In this document: piece by piece, positions 1-7,064 of the stretch
Position numbering within the stretch: the first letter of the stretch is position 1
Layout: each line of letters opens with the position of its first letter
DNA from: Pseudomonadota bacterium
GTDB lineage: Bacteria; Pseudomonadota; Gammaproteobacteria; SZUA-229
Reading direction: 5' to 3'
Length of the DNA: 10,073 nucleotides
Assembly: GCA_030673345.1 (NCBI GenBank)
Contig: DAOVJH010000025.1
Location: 1-10,073 of the forward strand
Notes under the pieces: generated by a model
What the model was told of the DNA's origin: nothing
Databases searched by the model: none
Seen by the model: the letters and a program-made list of their open reading frames with translations, nothing else
Made by a program: the position numbers and the translations under genes

Positions 1-973
1 GGTCGTGCTGTTTGTTGAAGAAGCGCAGAGCATGCCGATCGAAACGCTCGAAGAGATACGCCTGTTGAGCAACCTGGAGACAGACCAGAATAAATTATTA
101 CAGATGGTGTTGTTCGGGCAGCCTGAGCTGGATGAGAAGCTGTCACTGCCACAGATACGCCAGCTGAAAGAGCGCATCACACACAGTTTTAACCTGTCAC
201 CGTTTCCACCGGATGATACCCTGCAGTATCTGAATTTTCGCTTGCGTGCCGTTGGTTATACCGGGCCTGATGTTTTCAACAAAAAAACAGCAAGCGTCGT
301 AAAAAAATATTCTGACGGTTTGACCCGGCGCATCAATATCCTTGCGGATAAATCGATGCTGGCCGCCTTTTCTGAGGGTAGCCATACCGTTACTTCATCG
401 CATGTTAAATCAGCTGCGAAGGACAGTGAATTTAAAAAAGGGTTTTACGGCAAAAAGATAATTCTTGCTTCGGCTGCAATACTGCTGATCGTTGGTGTTC
501 TAATAGTGGGCATCTATATCGGAAAACAAAATACTGGAAAACAGGCCGTGGTGTTGCCGCCAGAGCAACAATCTGTGGCAGTGCAGCCTGCATCAGAACA
601 GCCTGAAACGAGCCCGGCAGCAGTGCCGCAACCGGTGGTATCTGCAAATATCGATAAACGTATCGAGCGGACGCAGCAGTGGTTAGCCGATGCGGCGGTT
701 AGTCATTATAGTATTCAATTATTTATGGCGCGCACAAGTGATGCAGATAAAGTCGAGGCGTTTCTGGAAGATGTGCCTGAAACACTTGATTTTACAGAGA
801 TTTACATCTATGAAACAGTAATAAATGGACGTGCCTGGTATAGCGTTTTATATAGTGACTTTGCAACGCAGGACAATGCTATCAAAAAGTTGGGTGAACT
901 GCCTTCTAAGCTGAAGGCCAGTGGCCCTTATCTGCGTCGTGTAAGTGCCTTGAAAAAAGAAGCTGCCCGATAA
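1..973 (+). CDS. mshM: MshM/ExeA-like AAA+ ATPase with C-terminal SPOR domain (5' partial)
   Basis: Accessory inner-membrane ATPase of an MSHA-type pilus, related to ExeA/GspA. The gene enters the window already open; the frame runs from base 2, so the Walker A motif and the true start are upstream. Numbering residues from the GTG codon at 5, the visible part begins at the Walker B strand (VVLFVEEAQ, bases 2-28). It continues through a sensor-like strand (MVLFGQPELDEKL, residues 34-46) and the helical lid ending in SDGLTRRINILADK, typical of the ExeA/MshM/DamX group. One membrane helix follows (about 152-172), then a Pro/Ala/Gln-rich linker (about 180-215) and a SPOR domain (about 234-316; HYSIQLFMA, NGRAWYSVLYSDF, LP at 299-300). 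SPOR domains bind denuded peptidoglycan glycan strands, so this protein probably links the cytoplasmic ATPase to the cell wall. One oddity is that the usual Walker B aspartate is glutamate. The family assignment is firm; the name mshM rests on context. Confidence 0.85.
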   Translation, partial: VVLFVEEAQSMPIETLEEIRLLSNLETDQNKLLQMVLFGQPELDEKLSLPQIRQLKERITHSFNLSPFPPDDTLQYLNFRLRAVGYTGPDVFNKKTASVVKKYSDGLTRRINILADKSMLAAFSEGSHTVTSSHVKSAAKDSEFKKGFYGKKIILASAAILLIVGVLIVGIYIGKQNTGKQAVVLPPEQQSVAVQPASEQPETSPAAVPQPVVSANIDKRIERTQQWLADAAVSHYSIQLFMARTSDADKVEAFLEDVPETLDFTEIYIYETVINGRAWYSVLYSDFATQDNAIKKLGELPSKLKASGPYLRRVSALKKEAAR

Positions 974-1043
974 AGGCTGCTGTTTCAACGGGCTGAAATA
1001 ATAATAAATTTGGGACTGGTTGTTTACGTCAACTGATCAAACG
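974..1043. other. Short intergenic gap before mshL
   Basis: This is the largest non-coding gap in the window. It is AT-rich around 1000-1010 (ATAATAATAAATT) and carries a GGGA at 1012-1015. I see no convincing -35/-10 pair and no stem followed by a T run, so mshL is probably read from the upstream transcript. The exact length of the gap depends on which mshL start is used: a TTG at 1020 would shorten it to 46 nt. Confidence 0.5.
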
Positions 1044-2723
1044 ATGATAACAAAGAACATAAAAAATCGACTCATACAAAGTAGCCTTTCAGTATTGTTT
1101 GCAGCGGGCATCGTCGCCTGTGGCGCAACGAATCCGCCTACGATTTCTGAAGGGCATATCAAATCTGCGTCTGAGTCAGAAGCGGCGGCTGCGGCGTTGA
1201 TCCCGCAACCGGTTATGCAGGTGCCGGCACTGCCACGTCCGGGTCAGCGTGAGAAGCTGGAGACTTACACGGTTGTTGTAAACCAGGTGCCCATCCGTGA
1301 ACTGCTGTTTTCGATGGCGAGGGATGCTGATTTAAATCTTGATATCGAAAGCGGTATATCAGGCAAGATCACGATGAATGCGATCGACCAGACCCTGCCA
1401 AAAATTCTCGAGCGTATCGAGTCGCAGACCGACATCACCTATGCGCTTGAAGATGGAACGATAAAAGTAAAAGCGGACAAACCTTATCTGCATGTATACA
1501 GTGTCAATTATCTTAATATCAGCCGTGAGAGCGGCGGCAAGGTCAGCGTATCCACCGAGATAGGTGCTACCTCGTCAGGTACGCAGGCTGCTGGTGCTGG
1601 CGGTGGAGCCAGTGCTGGAGATAATAAGGCGAATTCTGAGATAGAAAATGAGAGCATCAATGAATTCTGGACCACGATGACGTTAAATATCGGCGGCATC
1701 CTGGAGCAGGAAATAAAATCCACCTCAGGTACCAGGCTGACGACCGGCAATAACATCATCGTTAATCGAGAGAGCGGTATCATCGCAGTCCGTGCGACTT
1801 CAAAACAGCATAAGATGGTGAAGAAGTTTATCGATCAGGTCGTTGGCAGCGCGCAGCGACAGGTGCTGATCGAGGCAACCATTGCAGAAGTACAGCTGAG
1901 CGATAACTACCAGGCCGGAATCGACTGGTCTATTGTCAGTCAGACAGCGACAGTAGGCGGCAATACGGTTATGACCAAAGGCGGCGTACAGGATGTTATC
2001 GGTGGCAACCTGGGTTCTTCGCCTTTCTTCCAGCTGGCAACGGCAGGCACCATCAATGGCAATCCATTGAATATAACGTTAAAAGCACTGGAAACGTTTG
2101 GTGATGTCAAAGTGTTATCAAGTCCAAAAGTGATGACCTTGAATAATCAAACAGCGATCTTAAAAGTTGTCGACAATGAAGTGTATTTTAATCTTGATGT
2201 AAATGTTGTACCCGGCAACGCGAATACCAATGCTATCACGACCGTTGAAACCACCGTAAATACGGTGCCAGTCGGTATCGTGATGGCGGTGACACCTTAT
2301 ATCGATGAAGAAGAAACGGTGACATTAAATATACGGCCGACCATCTCAAGGATCATAGATTTTGTCGATGACCCGAACCCGCTTCTTGCCGAACAGGGTG
2401 TTATCAGCAAGATACCTGTGATACAGGTGCGCGAGATCGAGACCATGCTGAAAGTTAATAATAGCGAAACAGCTGTTATCGGTGGTTTGATGCAGGATCA
2501 GATCAATAAGGAAGATCGCGGCGTACCGATCTTATCCAGTATTCCTCTGTTAGGTGCTTTATTTTCTTACACTGAAGAAAAGTTTGTTAAATCTGAGCTG
2601 GTCATTTTTATTCGTCCAGTTGTTGTCGAGCACGCCAGTCTCGACGGAGATCTAGCTGATTATAAAAAATATTTGTTAGAAGATATTCGCAAGGAAACAT
2701 CGGAAAAACTTGCTGATCAGTAG
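1044..2723 (+). CDS. mshL: MshL, outer-membrane secretin lipoprotein of MSHA-type pilus
   Basis: Secretin that forms the outer-membrane channel through which the pilus passes. The 559-aa product begins with a lipoprotein signal peptide: basic n-region, hydrophobic core, lipobox IVAC with Cys26. The residue after Cys is Gly rather than Asp, consistent with sorting to the outer membrane. Next come an STN/N0-like domain (about 75-144; VVVNQVPIRELLFSMARDA), an N1-like region (about 150-267) interrupted by a Gly/Ala/Ser-rich stretch (175-193), and the C-terminal secretin domain (about 275-527). The secretin domain carries VLSSPKVMTLNNQ, the VPVG signature (408-411), IGGLMQD, and VPILSSIPLLGALF followed by ELVIFIRPVVV. 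Length and the presence of only two short N-domains fit MshL rather than GspD or PilQ. The start is uncertain. ATG 1044 gives a normal signal peptide but has no clear RBS. TTG 1020 adds 8 residues and has a GGGA only 4 nt upstream. The identification itself is secure. Confidence 0.93.
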   Translation: MITKNIKNRLIQSSLSVLFAAGIVACGATNPPTISEGHIKSASESEAAAAALIPQPVMQVPALPRPGQREKLETYTVVVNQVPIRELLFSMARDADLNLDIESGISGKITMNAIDQTLPKILERIESQTDITYALEDGTIKVKADKPYLHVYSVNYLNISRESGGKVSVSTEIGATSSGTQAAGAGGGASAGDNKANSEIENESINEFWTTMTLNIGGILEQEIKSTSGTRLTTGNNIIVNRESGIIAVRATSKQHKMVKKFIDQVVGSAQRQVLIEATIAEVQLSDNYQAGIDWSIVSQTATVGGNTVMTKGGVQDVIGGNLGSSPFFQLATAGTINGNPLNITLKALETFGDVKVLSSPKVMTLNNQTAILKVVDNEVYFNLDVNVVPGNANTNAITTVETTVNTVPVGIVMAVTPYIDEEETVTLNIRPTISRIIDFVDDPNPLLAEQGVISKIPVIQVREIETMLKVNNSETAVIGGLMQDQINKEDRGVPILSSIPLLGALFSYTEEKFVKSELVIFIRPVVVEHASLDGDLADYKKYLLEDIRKETSEKLADQ

Positions 2724-2731
2724 GCTGCATC

Positions 2732-2737
2732 AGGTAA
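2732..2737 (+). promoter_or_regulatory. Ribosome binding site AGGTAA of mshN
   Basis: AGGTAA lies 5 nt before ATG 2743. It supports that start over an in-frame TTG at 2710 inside the end of mshL. It matches the extended anti-Shine-Dalgarno complement (AGGTGA) at all but one base. The same hexamer precedes two other starts in this cluster. Confidence 0.6.
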
Positions 2738-2742
2738 CAATC

Positions 2743-4119
2743 ATGAGTTTATTACTAGATGCCCTTAAGAAAGCTGCTGATGACAAGCAAAAAGTGTCTC
2801 AGGGCAGTTCGCATGAGCCAGCGCCTGTAACAGACTCCCCTGCCGAGGCGGCCCCGAATACAGACGCGGCAGCTGAAACCATTGCCAGTCCACCAGCAAC
2901 AGAAATCGCGCAGAAGGTTACAGACGATGTTGCTGCAGAGCTGCCCAAAAACGTCGAGCAGAGAGCAGAAGAGTTAACACTAGATAGCATCGAGCCTGTT
3001 ACCGAAACAGTAAAAGCTGAAGAGACGGCCCCTGTACTGGAAATAGAAAGTGTCAGTTCTGAGGCAGATGAAGTGACACTGGACCAGAAGAAAAGCCGAA
3101 AAGATCCAGATGCAGGAAATTACACCGTGTCTGACGAGGCGTTGTCGATGCTCATCTACAAAACAAATCATGATGCAAAGAGGGACAGGCGGCTGTTGCT
3201 GGGCAGTGTACTGCTGCTCAGCCTGGCTATCCTGGTGTCGGGTGGATTTTATTATTATATGGATATGCAGGAGGAGATCGCTGTGCTTGAGCGCAAGCAT
3301 CAGATAGCCATGCAGTCGATGAGATTAAAAACCAATAAAGAAAGTACGCCTGATAAGTCAGAGATCATCCGAAATCTGGTTGGCGATTCTGGCCTTGATG
3401 ACAAGGTCCAGTATGCAAAAAAACAAATGGCGGAAGAGAGGGAGATGCGAAAGGCTGTCCGCCGTCCGGTGACTGCAGCCAGTAATGCTGGAGCCACCGG
3501 TACAGTTTCATCGACAGTGTCCTTTCAAAAAACAAACAAAGTTGACCCTGTCGCTGTGAGACTTGAAGAAGCGTGGTCAGCTTATGAAGATGCACGCTAT
3601 GATCAGGCCAGTAAATTATATAAAGAAGTACTGACTGTAGAGGGTAACAATCGCGATGCGCTGCTCGGTCTTGGCGCGATAGCTATCGTCGAAAAAAATA
3701 AAGCCATGGCAAAAGATATTTATATCACGCTGCTAAAGCTTGACCCGCGTGATCCGATCGCGATTGCAGCCCTGGCAAGTCTGCGAGACAATGAAGTTCC
3801 TGTAGAAGCAGATGAAAAATATCTATTAAGCATGCTGCAAAAAAATCAGGATGATGCCCACCTGAACTTCGCGTTAGGAAATTTATATGCACAACAGGAA
3901 AAGTGGAAGCAGGCGCAGCAGTCATACTTCAATGCCTGGCAGCATGATCATGAGAATGCAGATTATATCTTTAACCTGGCAGTAAGTATGGACCAGCTGG
4001 GAAAACATAAACAGGCGGCTACTTTTTATCGTGACTGCCTGAAAAAATCTGGAAATAAACAGGTTGCGTTTTCACGTGAAGCTGTACAAAAACGAATAGA
4101 TGAATTATCCGGAATATAG
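2743..4119 (+). CDS. mshN: MshN-like membrane-anchored TPR protein
   Basis: Accessory inner-membrane protein of MSHA-type systems, thought to help assemble or stabilise the pilus machine through TPR contacts. The 458-aa product opens with MSLLLDALKKAADDK, an N-terminal signature shared by TPR and GspB-like proteins of pilus and type II secretion loci, which fixes ATG 2743 as the start. A long acidic, Ala/Pro/Glu-rich, probably disordered cytoplasmic stretch follows (about 20-120). Then comes one membrane helix (about 151-172, LLLGSVLLLSLAILVSGGFY), a charged segment likely to form a coil (about 173-245), and four TPR-like helical pairs in the periplasm (about 270-303, 304-337, 371-405, 406-439). 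It begins 19 nt after mshL ends. The N-terminal half is low-complexity and would align poorly with other MshN proteins; the assignment rests on topology, the N-terminal signature and position between secretin and ATPase. Confidence 0.85.
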   Translation: MSLLLDALKKAADDKQKVSQGSSHEPAPVTDSPAEAAPNTDAAAETIASPPATEIAQKVTDDVAAELPKNVEQRAEELTLDSIEPVTETVKAEETAPVLEIESVSSEADEVTLDQKKSRKDPDAGNYTVSDEALSMLIYKTNHDAKRDRRLLLGSVLLLSLAILVSGGFYYYMDMQEEIAVLERKHQIAMQSMRLKTNKESTPDKSEIIRNLVGDSGLDDKVQYAKKQMAEEREMRKAVRRPVTAASNAGATGTVSSTVSFQKTNKVDPVAVRLEEAWSAYEDARYDQASKLYKEVLTVEGNNRDALLGLGAIAIVEKNKAMAKDIYITLLKLDPRDPIAIAALASLRDNEVPVEADEKYLLSMLQKNQDDAHLNFALGNLYAQQEKWKQAQQSYFNAWQHDHENADYIFNLAVSMDQLGKHKQAATFYRDCLKKSGNKQVAFSREAVQKRIDELSGI

Positions 4120-4123
4120 ATAG

Positions 4124-5839
4124 ATGAATGCGCCTACGGCTATTGATTTGAAAGAGATGCTCGGTCAGCAACTGATCGAGAAGGGTCTGGTTACGATTGA
4201 CCAACTCGATATCGCATTGACTGAGCAAAAGAAAAACGACCGCTTACTGGGTGAGGTGCTCGTCGGTTTAGGTTTTGTATCTGAATCGATCATGCGTGAC
4301 GTGTTAAGCCAGGTACTGGGTATAGCCAGTGTCGACCTGTCTAAAGTTATCCCTGATATGGTTGCATTGGACCTGATCGAAAAAGAGATCGCTGAGCGTT
4401 ACATCATCGTGCCTGTCAGCTTTGATGATGAAGAACAGCGTTTAAAGATCGCGATGAAGAACGTGTCAGACCTGATGGTACTCGATCGCGTTCATGCACT
4501 GGTCGGACGTAAGATCGAACTGGAACCGATGGTTGCTGGTGAAGGTGAGATCAAAAAAGCAATCGACCAGTTTTATGGTTACGAGCTGTCAGTCGATGGC
4601 ATCCTGCACGAGATCGAAACCGGCGAGATCGATTATCGCAGCCTGGATGCGACAGAAGATGAATATAGCCAGCCATTGGTAAGGCTGGTCGATGCGATCC
4701 TGGCAGATGCAGTAAAACGTGAGGCCTCTGACATCCACTTCGAACCAGAAGAAGGTTTTTTACGGTTGCGCTACCGTGTCGATGGAGTATTGCGGCAGAT
4801 TCGCAGTCTGCATAAAGACTACTGGTCAGCCATCGTGGTTAGACTGAAGGTCATGTGCCTGATGAATATCGCAGAGACACGTATCCCACAGGATGGACGA
4901 TTGAGTCTGCAGGTACAGGGGCACAGGGTCGATTTCCGTGTTTCAGCCCAGCCGACGACACATGGTGAGAACATCGTATTACGTGTACTGGATCGTGCAA
5001 AAGGCATCGTGCCGATGGATGATCTTGGCATCCATGAAGATACATTGAATGAACTTAAGATGATGATGGCCAGACCGGAAGGCATCATCCTGGTAACCGG
5101 TCCTACCGGCAGCGGTAAGACGACCACACTGTATTCGTTGTTGAATTACGTAAAGTCTGAACAGGTAAACATCATGACACTGGAAGACCCGGTCGAATAT
5201 CCGATGGATATGATCAGGCAGACATCGGTAAATGAAGTCGCGAGGATGGATTTTGCAAACGGTATCCGTTCCATGATGCGACAGGATCCGGATATCATAC
5301 TGGTCGGTGAGATCCGTGATGAAGATACGGCGGATATGGCGTTCCGTGCTGCCATGACAGGCCACCAGGTGTTGTCGACATTACATACCAACTCCGCCAT
5401 CGGCACCTTTCCGCGGCTGTTAGATATAGGTGTACTGCCCGATATCATGACGGGTAATATCATCGGTGTGATCAGCCAGCGCTTGATCCGATTGCTATGC
5501 CCGCACTGTAAACAAAAAAGTGATCCTGATGAGATCGAAAGTAAATTGCTCGGACTGGAAGTCGAAGCTTCAAAACACTCGATCTACGAAGCGAAGGGCT
5601 GTGAGAAATGTGAGAACACGGGTTACCGTGGACGTGTCGCGATCATCGAAGCATTGCGCATCAATAACGAACTGGATGAGCAGATCGCAAAGCGTGCAAC
5701 GCTCGGTGAGCTGAAAGCAACAGCGAAGTCAACAGGTTATATGACACTGGCGGATGATGCTATCCGTTGTGTTCTCGAAGGTAAGACGTCACTTACGGAA
5801 GTGTCAAGGGTCATCGACCTGACACAGCGATTGATGTGA
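4124..5839 (+). CDS. mshE: MshE, GspE/PilB-family pilus assembly ATPase
   Basis: Hexameric cytoplasmic ATPase that powers pilin polymerisation through MshG. The 571-aa product has an N-terminal MshEN/T2SSE_N region (about 8-150) with two 24-residue repeats (12-35 and 41-64) joined by 5 residues. The linker and N2-type domain follow (about 180-290; ASDIHFEPEEGFLRLRYRVDG). The motor domain contains Walker A GPTGSGKTT (326-334), the Asp box MTLEDPVEY (351-359), Walker B DIILVGEIRD (390-399) and the His box GHQVLSTLHTN (413-423). A zinc-binding tetracysteine (CPHC 459-462, CEKC 493-496) ends in GYRGR, a hallmark of extension rather than retraction ATPases. All catalytic motifs look intact. Both N-terminal repeats lack the usual leading basic residue (Met12, Leu41), so c-di-GMP control is doubtful. 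The gene starts 4 nt after mshN with only a weak GGA upstream. Confidence 0.96.
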   Translation: MNAPTAIDLKEMLGQQLIEKGLVTIDQLDIALTEQKKNDRLLGEVLVGLGFVSESIMRDVLSQVLGIASVDLSKVIPDMVALDLIEKEIAERYIIVPVSFDDEEQRLKIAMKNVSDLMVLDRVHALVGRKIELEPMVAGEGEIKKAIDQFYGYELSVDGILHEIETGEIDYRSLDATEDEYSQPLVRLVDAILADAVKREASDIHFEPEEGFLRLRYRVDGVLRQIRSLHKDYWSAIVVRLKVMCLMNIAETRIPQDGRLSLQVQGHRVDFRVSAQPTTHGENIVLRVLDRAKGIVPMDDLGIHEDTLNELKMMMARPEGIILVTGPTGSGKTTTLYSLLNYVKSEQVNIMTLEDPVEYPMDMIRQTSVNEVARMDFANGIRSMMRQDPDIILVGEIRDEDTADMAFRAAMTGHQVLSTLHTNSAIGTFPRLLDIGVLPDIMTGNIIGVISQRLIRLLCPHCKQKSDPDEIESKLLGLEVEASKHSIYEAKGCEKCENTGYRGRVAIIEALRINNELDEQIAKRATLGELKATAKSTGYMTLADDAIRCVLEGKTSLTEVSRVIDLTQRLM

Positions 5840-5842
5840 GAT

Positions 5843-5848
5843 AGGTAA
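5843..5848 (+). promoter_or_regulatory. Ribosome binding site AGGTAA deciding the GTG start of mshG
   Basis: AGGTAA lies 7 nt before GTG 5856. It supports this non-ATG start, which gives the N-terminus MPDYRFRTIDAAGK, a typical beginning for PilC/GspF-family proteins. Confidence 0.6.
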
Positions 5849-5855
5849 CAGAACA

Positions 5856-7064
5856 GTGCCAGACTATAGATTCAGAACAATCGATGCTGCAGGCAAGATA
5901 CGTAACGATACGATGGTTGCGAGTAATCCTATGGAGCTCGAAAAGCGTCTCGGCAGTATGGGTTTTGACCTGTTGAGCTACAAGGAGCAGAGCAAGGCGG
6001 CAAGAAGTGCTTTCAGCAGTAAGAAGATCAGCCGTAGAGAGTTGATCAATTTTACTTTTCATATCGAGCAGTTGATAAAATCGGGCGTACCGCTTATCGA
6101 TAGTCTGAAAGATATCCGTGACAGCATCGATTACAGTCATTTTACAGATGTCCTGCAGACGGTCATCGATGATATCGAAGGTGGTAAAACACTGTCTCTG
6201 GCGATGGCTGAACACCCGATGATATTTGATAACGTCTACGTGACACTGGTGCGTATCGGTGAAGAGACCGGTCAGCTGGCCGAAGTATTAAATGACCTGG
6301 CTGAGACCATCCGATGGCAGGATGAACTGGTTTCACAGACAAAGAAAATAATGATCTACCCGATCATCGTATCGGTAATCGTTTTGATGGTGGTGGCATT
6401 CCTCATGATGTACCTGATGCCGCAGCTGTTGCCTTTCATAAAAAATATCGGTTCAGAGATTCCATTGCATACACAGATACTTATCGATGTGTCAGATGCA
6501 TTTGTTAGTTACTGGTATCTCATATTCAGCACGCCTGTACTTTTATATTTTGCTCTGAAGGCGGCCGCGAGGAATAACTACGATTTTAAATATTTTCTTG
6601 ATGGTTTAAAGTTGAAGCTGTGGATTTTTGGACCATTGATGACCAAGATAAAACTGGCGCGATTCGCAAACTATTTTGCCATGATGTATAGCTCTGGCAT
6701 AACCGTGCTCGACGCATTGAACATATCAGAGAAGATGGTCGACAACCTCGTGCTCGAGGACTCGATCAACAAAGCGCGGAAAAGTATCTCAGAAGGCGTG
6801 ATCATCAGTAAGAGTTTTGAAGCAGTCGGCGTTTTTCCATCCATGATAGTACGGATGTTGAAGGTGGGTGAAGATACCGGTGCCATGGATGATGCGTTAT
6901 TGAACGTCAGCTATTTTTATAACCGTGAAGTAAAAGAATCGATCGATAAGATCGAGCCGACGATTCTGCCCATATTGACGGTCGTCCTCGGCGGCATAAT
7001 GATGTGGATAATGATGGCTGTGCTTGGCCCTGTCTATGATGCTGTGGCAGGGGTAAAAATATAA
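5856..7064 (+). CDS. mshG: MshG, GspF/PilC-family inner-membrane platform protein
   Basis: Polytopic platform protein that sits in the inner membrane above the MshE hexamer and passes pilins into the growing fibre. The 402-aa product has two T2SSF repeats (about 57-188 and 265-392). Each carries a matching pair of motifs: SGVPLIDSLKDI (76-87) and SGITVLDALNIS (280-291), then GEETGQLAEVL (135-145) and GEDTGAMDDAL (338-348). Three membrane helices are visible (about 166-188, 218-237, 370-392). Length and domain order are normal for the family. Translation starts at GTG with a good AGGTAA site 7 nt upstream, 16 nt after mshE ends. The stop codon shares one base with the start of the next gene (TAATG), implying translational coupling. 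The family call is certain; the name mshG follows from the neighbouring mshE and mshL. Confidence 0.95.
   Translation: MPDYRFRTIDAAGKIRNDTMVASNPMELEKRLGSMGFDLLSYKEQSKAARSAFSSKKISRRELINFTFHIEQLIKSGVPLIDSLKDIRDSIDYSHFTDVLQTVIDDIEGGKTLSLAMAEHPMIFDNVYVTLVRIGEETGQLAEVLNDLAETIRWQDELVSQTKKIMIYPIIVSVIVLMVVAFLMMYLMPQLLPFIKNIGSEIPLHTQILIDVSDAFVSYWYLIFSTPVLLYFALKAAARNNYDFKYFLDGLKLKLWIFGPLMTKIKLARFANYFAMMYSSGITVLDALNISEKMVDNLVLEDSINKARKSISEGVIISKSFEAVGVFPSMIVRMLKVGEDTGAMDDALLNVSYFYNREVKESIDKIEPTILPILTVVLGGIMMWIMMAVLGPVYDAVAGVKI

Noticed and set aside
965..993. Inverted pair GCCCG/CGGGC around the end of the first gene as a terminator
   Set aside because: The stem is only 5 bp with a loop of about 19 nt and is not followed by a T run. 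It does not support termination, and the genes look co-transcribed.
950..1010. TTGAAA at 950 and TAATAAT near 1000 as a promoter for mshL
   Set aside because: The spacing between the two is far too long, and no second element sits at 16-18 nt from either one.
1020..1043. TTG at 1020 as the start of mshL
   Set aside because: It cannot be fully excluded, but the GGGA is only 4 nt away and it adds polar residues before an otherwise normal lipoprotein signal. ATG 1044 is preferred.
2710..2742. In-frame TTG at 2710 as an earlier start for the TPR protein
   Set aside because: It lies inside mshL with no ribosome site, while ATG 2743 has AGGTAA 5 nt upstream and begins the family-typical MSLLLDALKKA.
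4119..4126. ATAG/ATAGATAG repeat at the mshN-mshE junction as a functional repeat
   Set aside because: It is only two or three copies of a 4-nt unit across a stop-start junction, with no sign of a wider tract.
4979..5463. Long minus-strand open frames opposite mshE
   Set aside because: They lie antisense to intact catalytic motifs, show no recognisable domain and fit the chance openness of the codon use. They are shadows of mshE.
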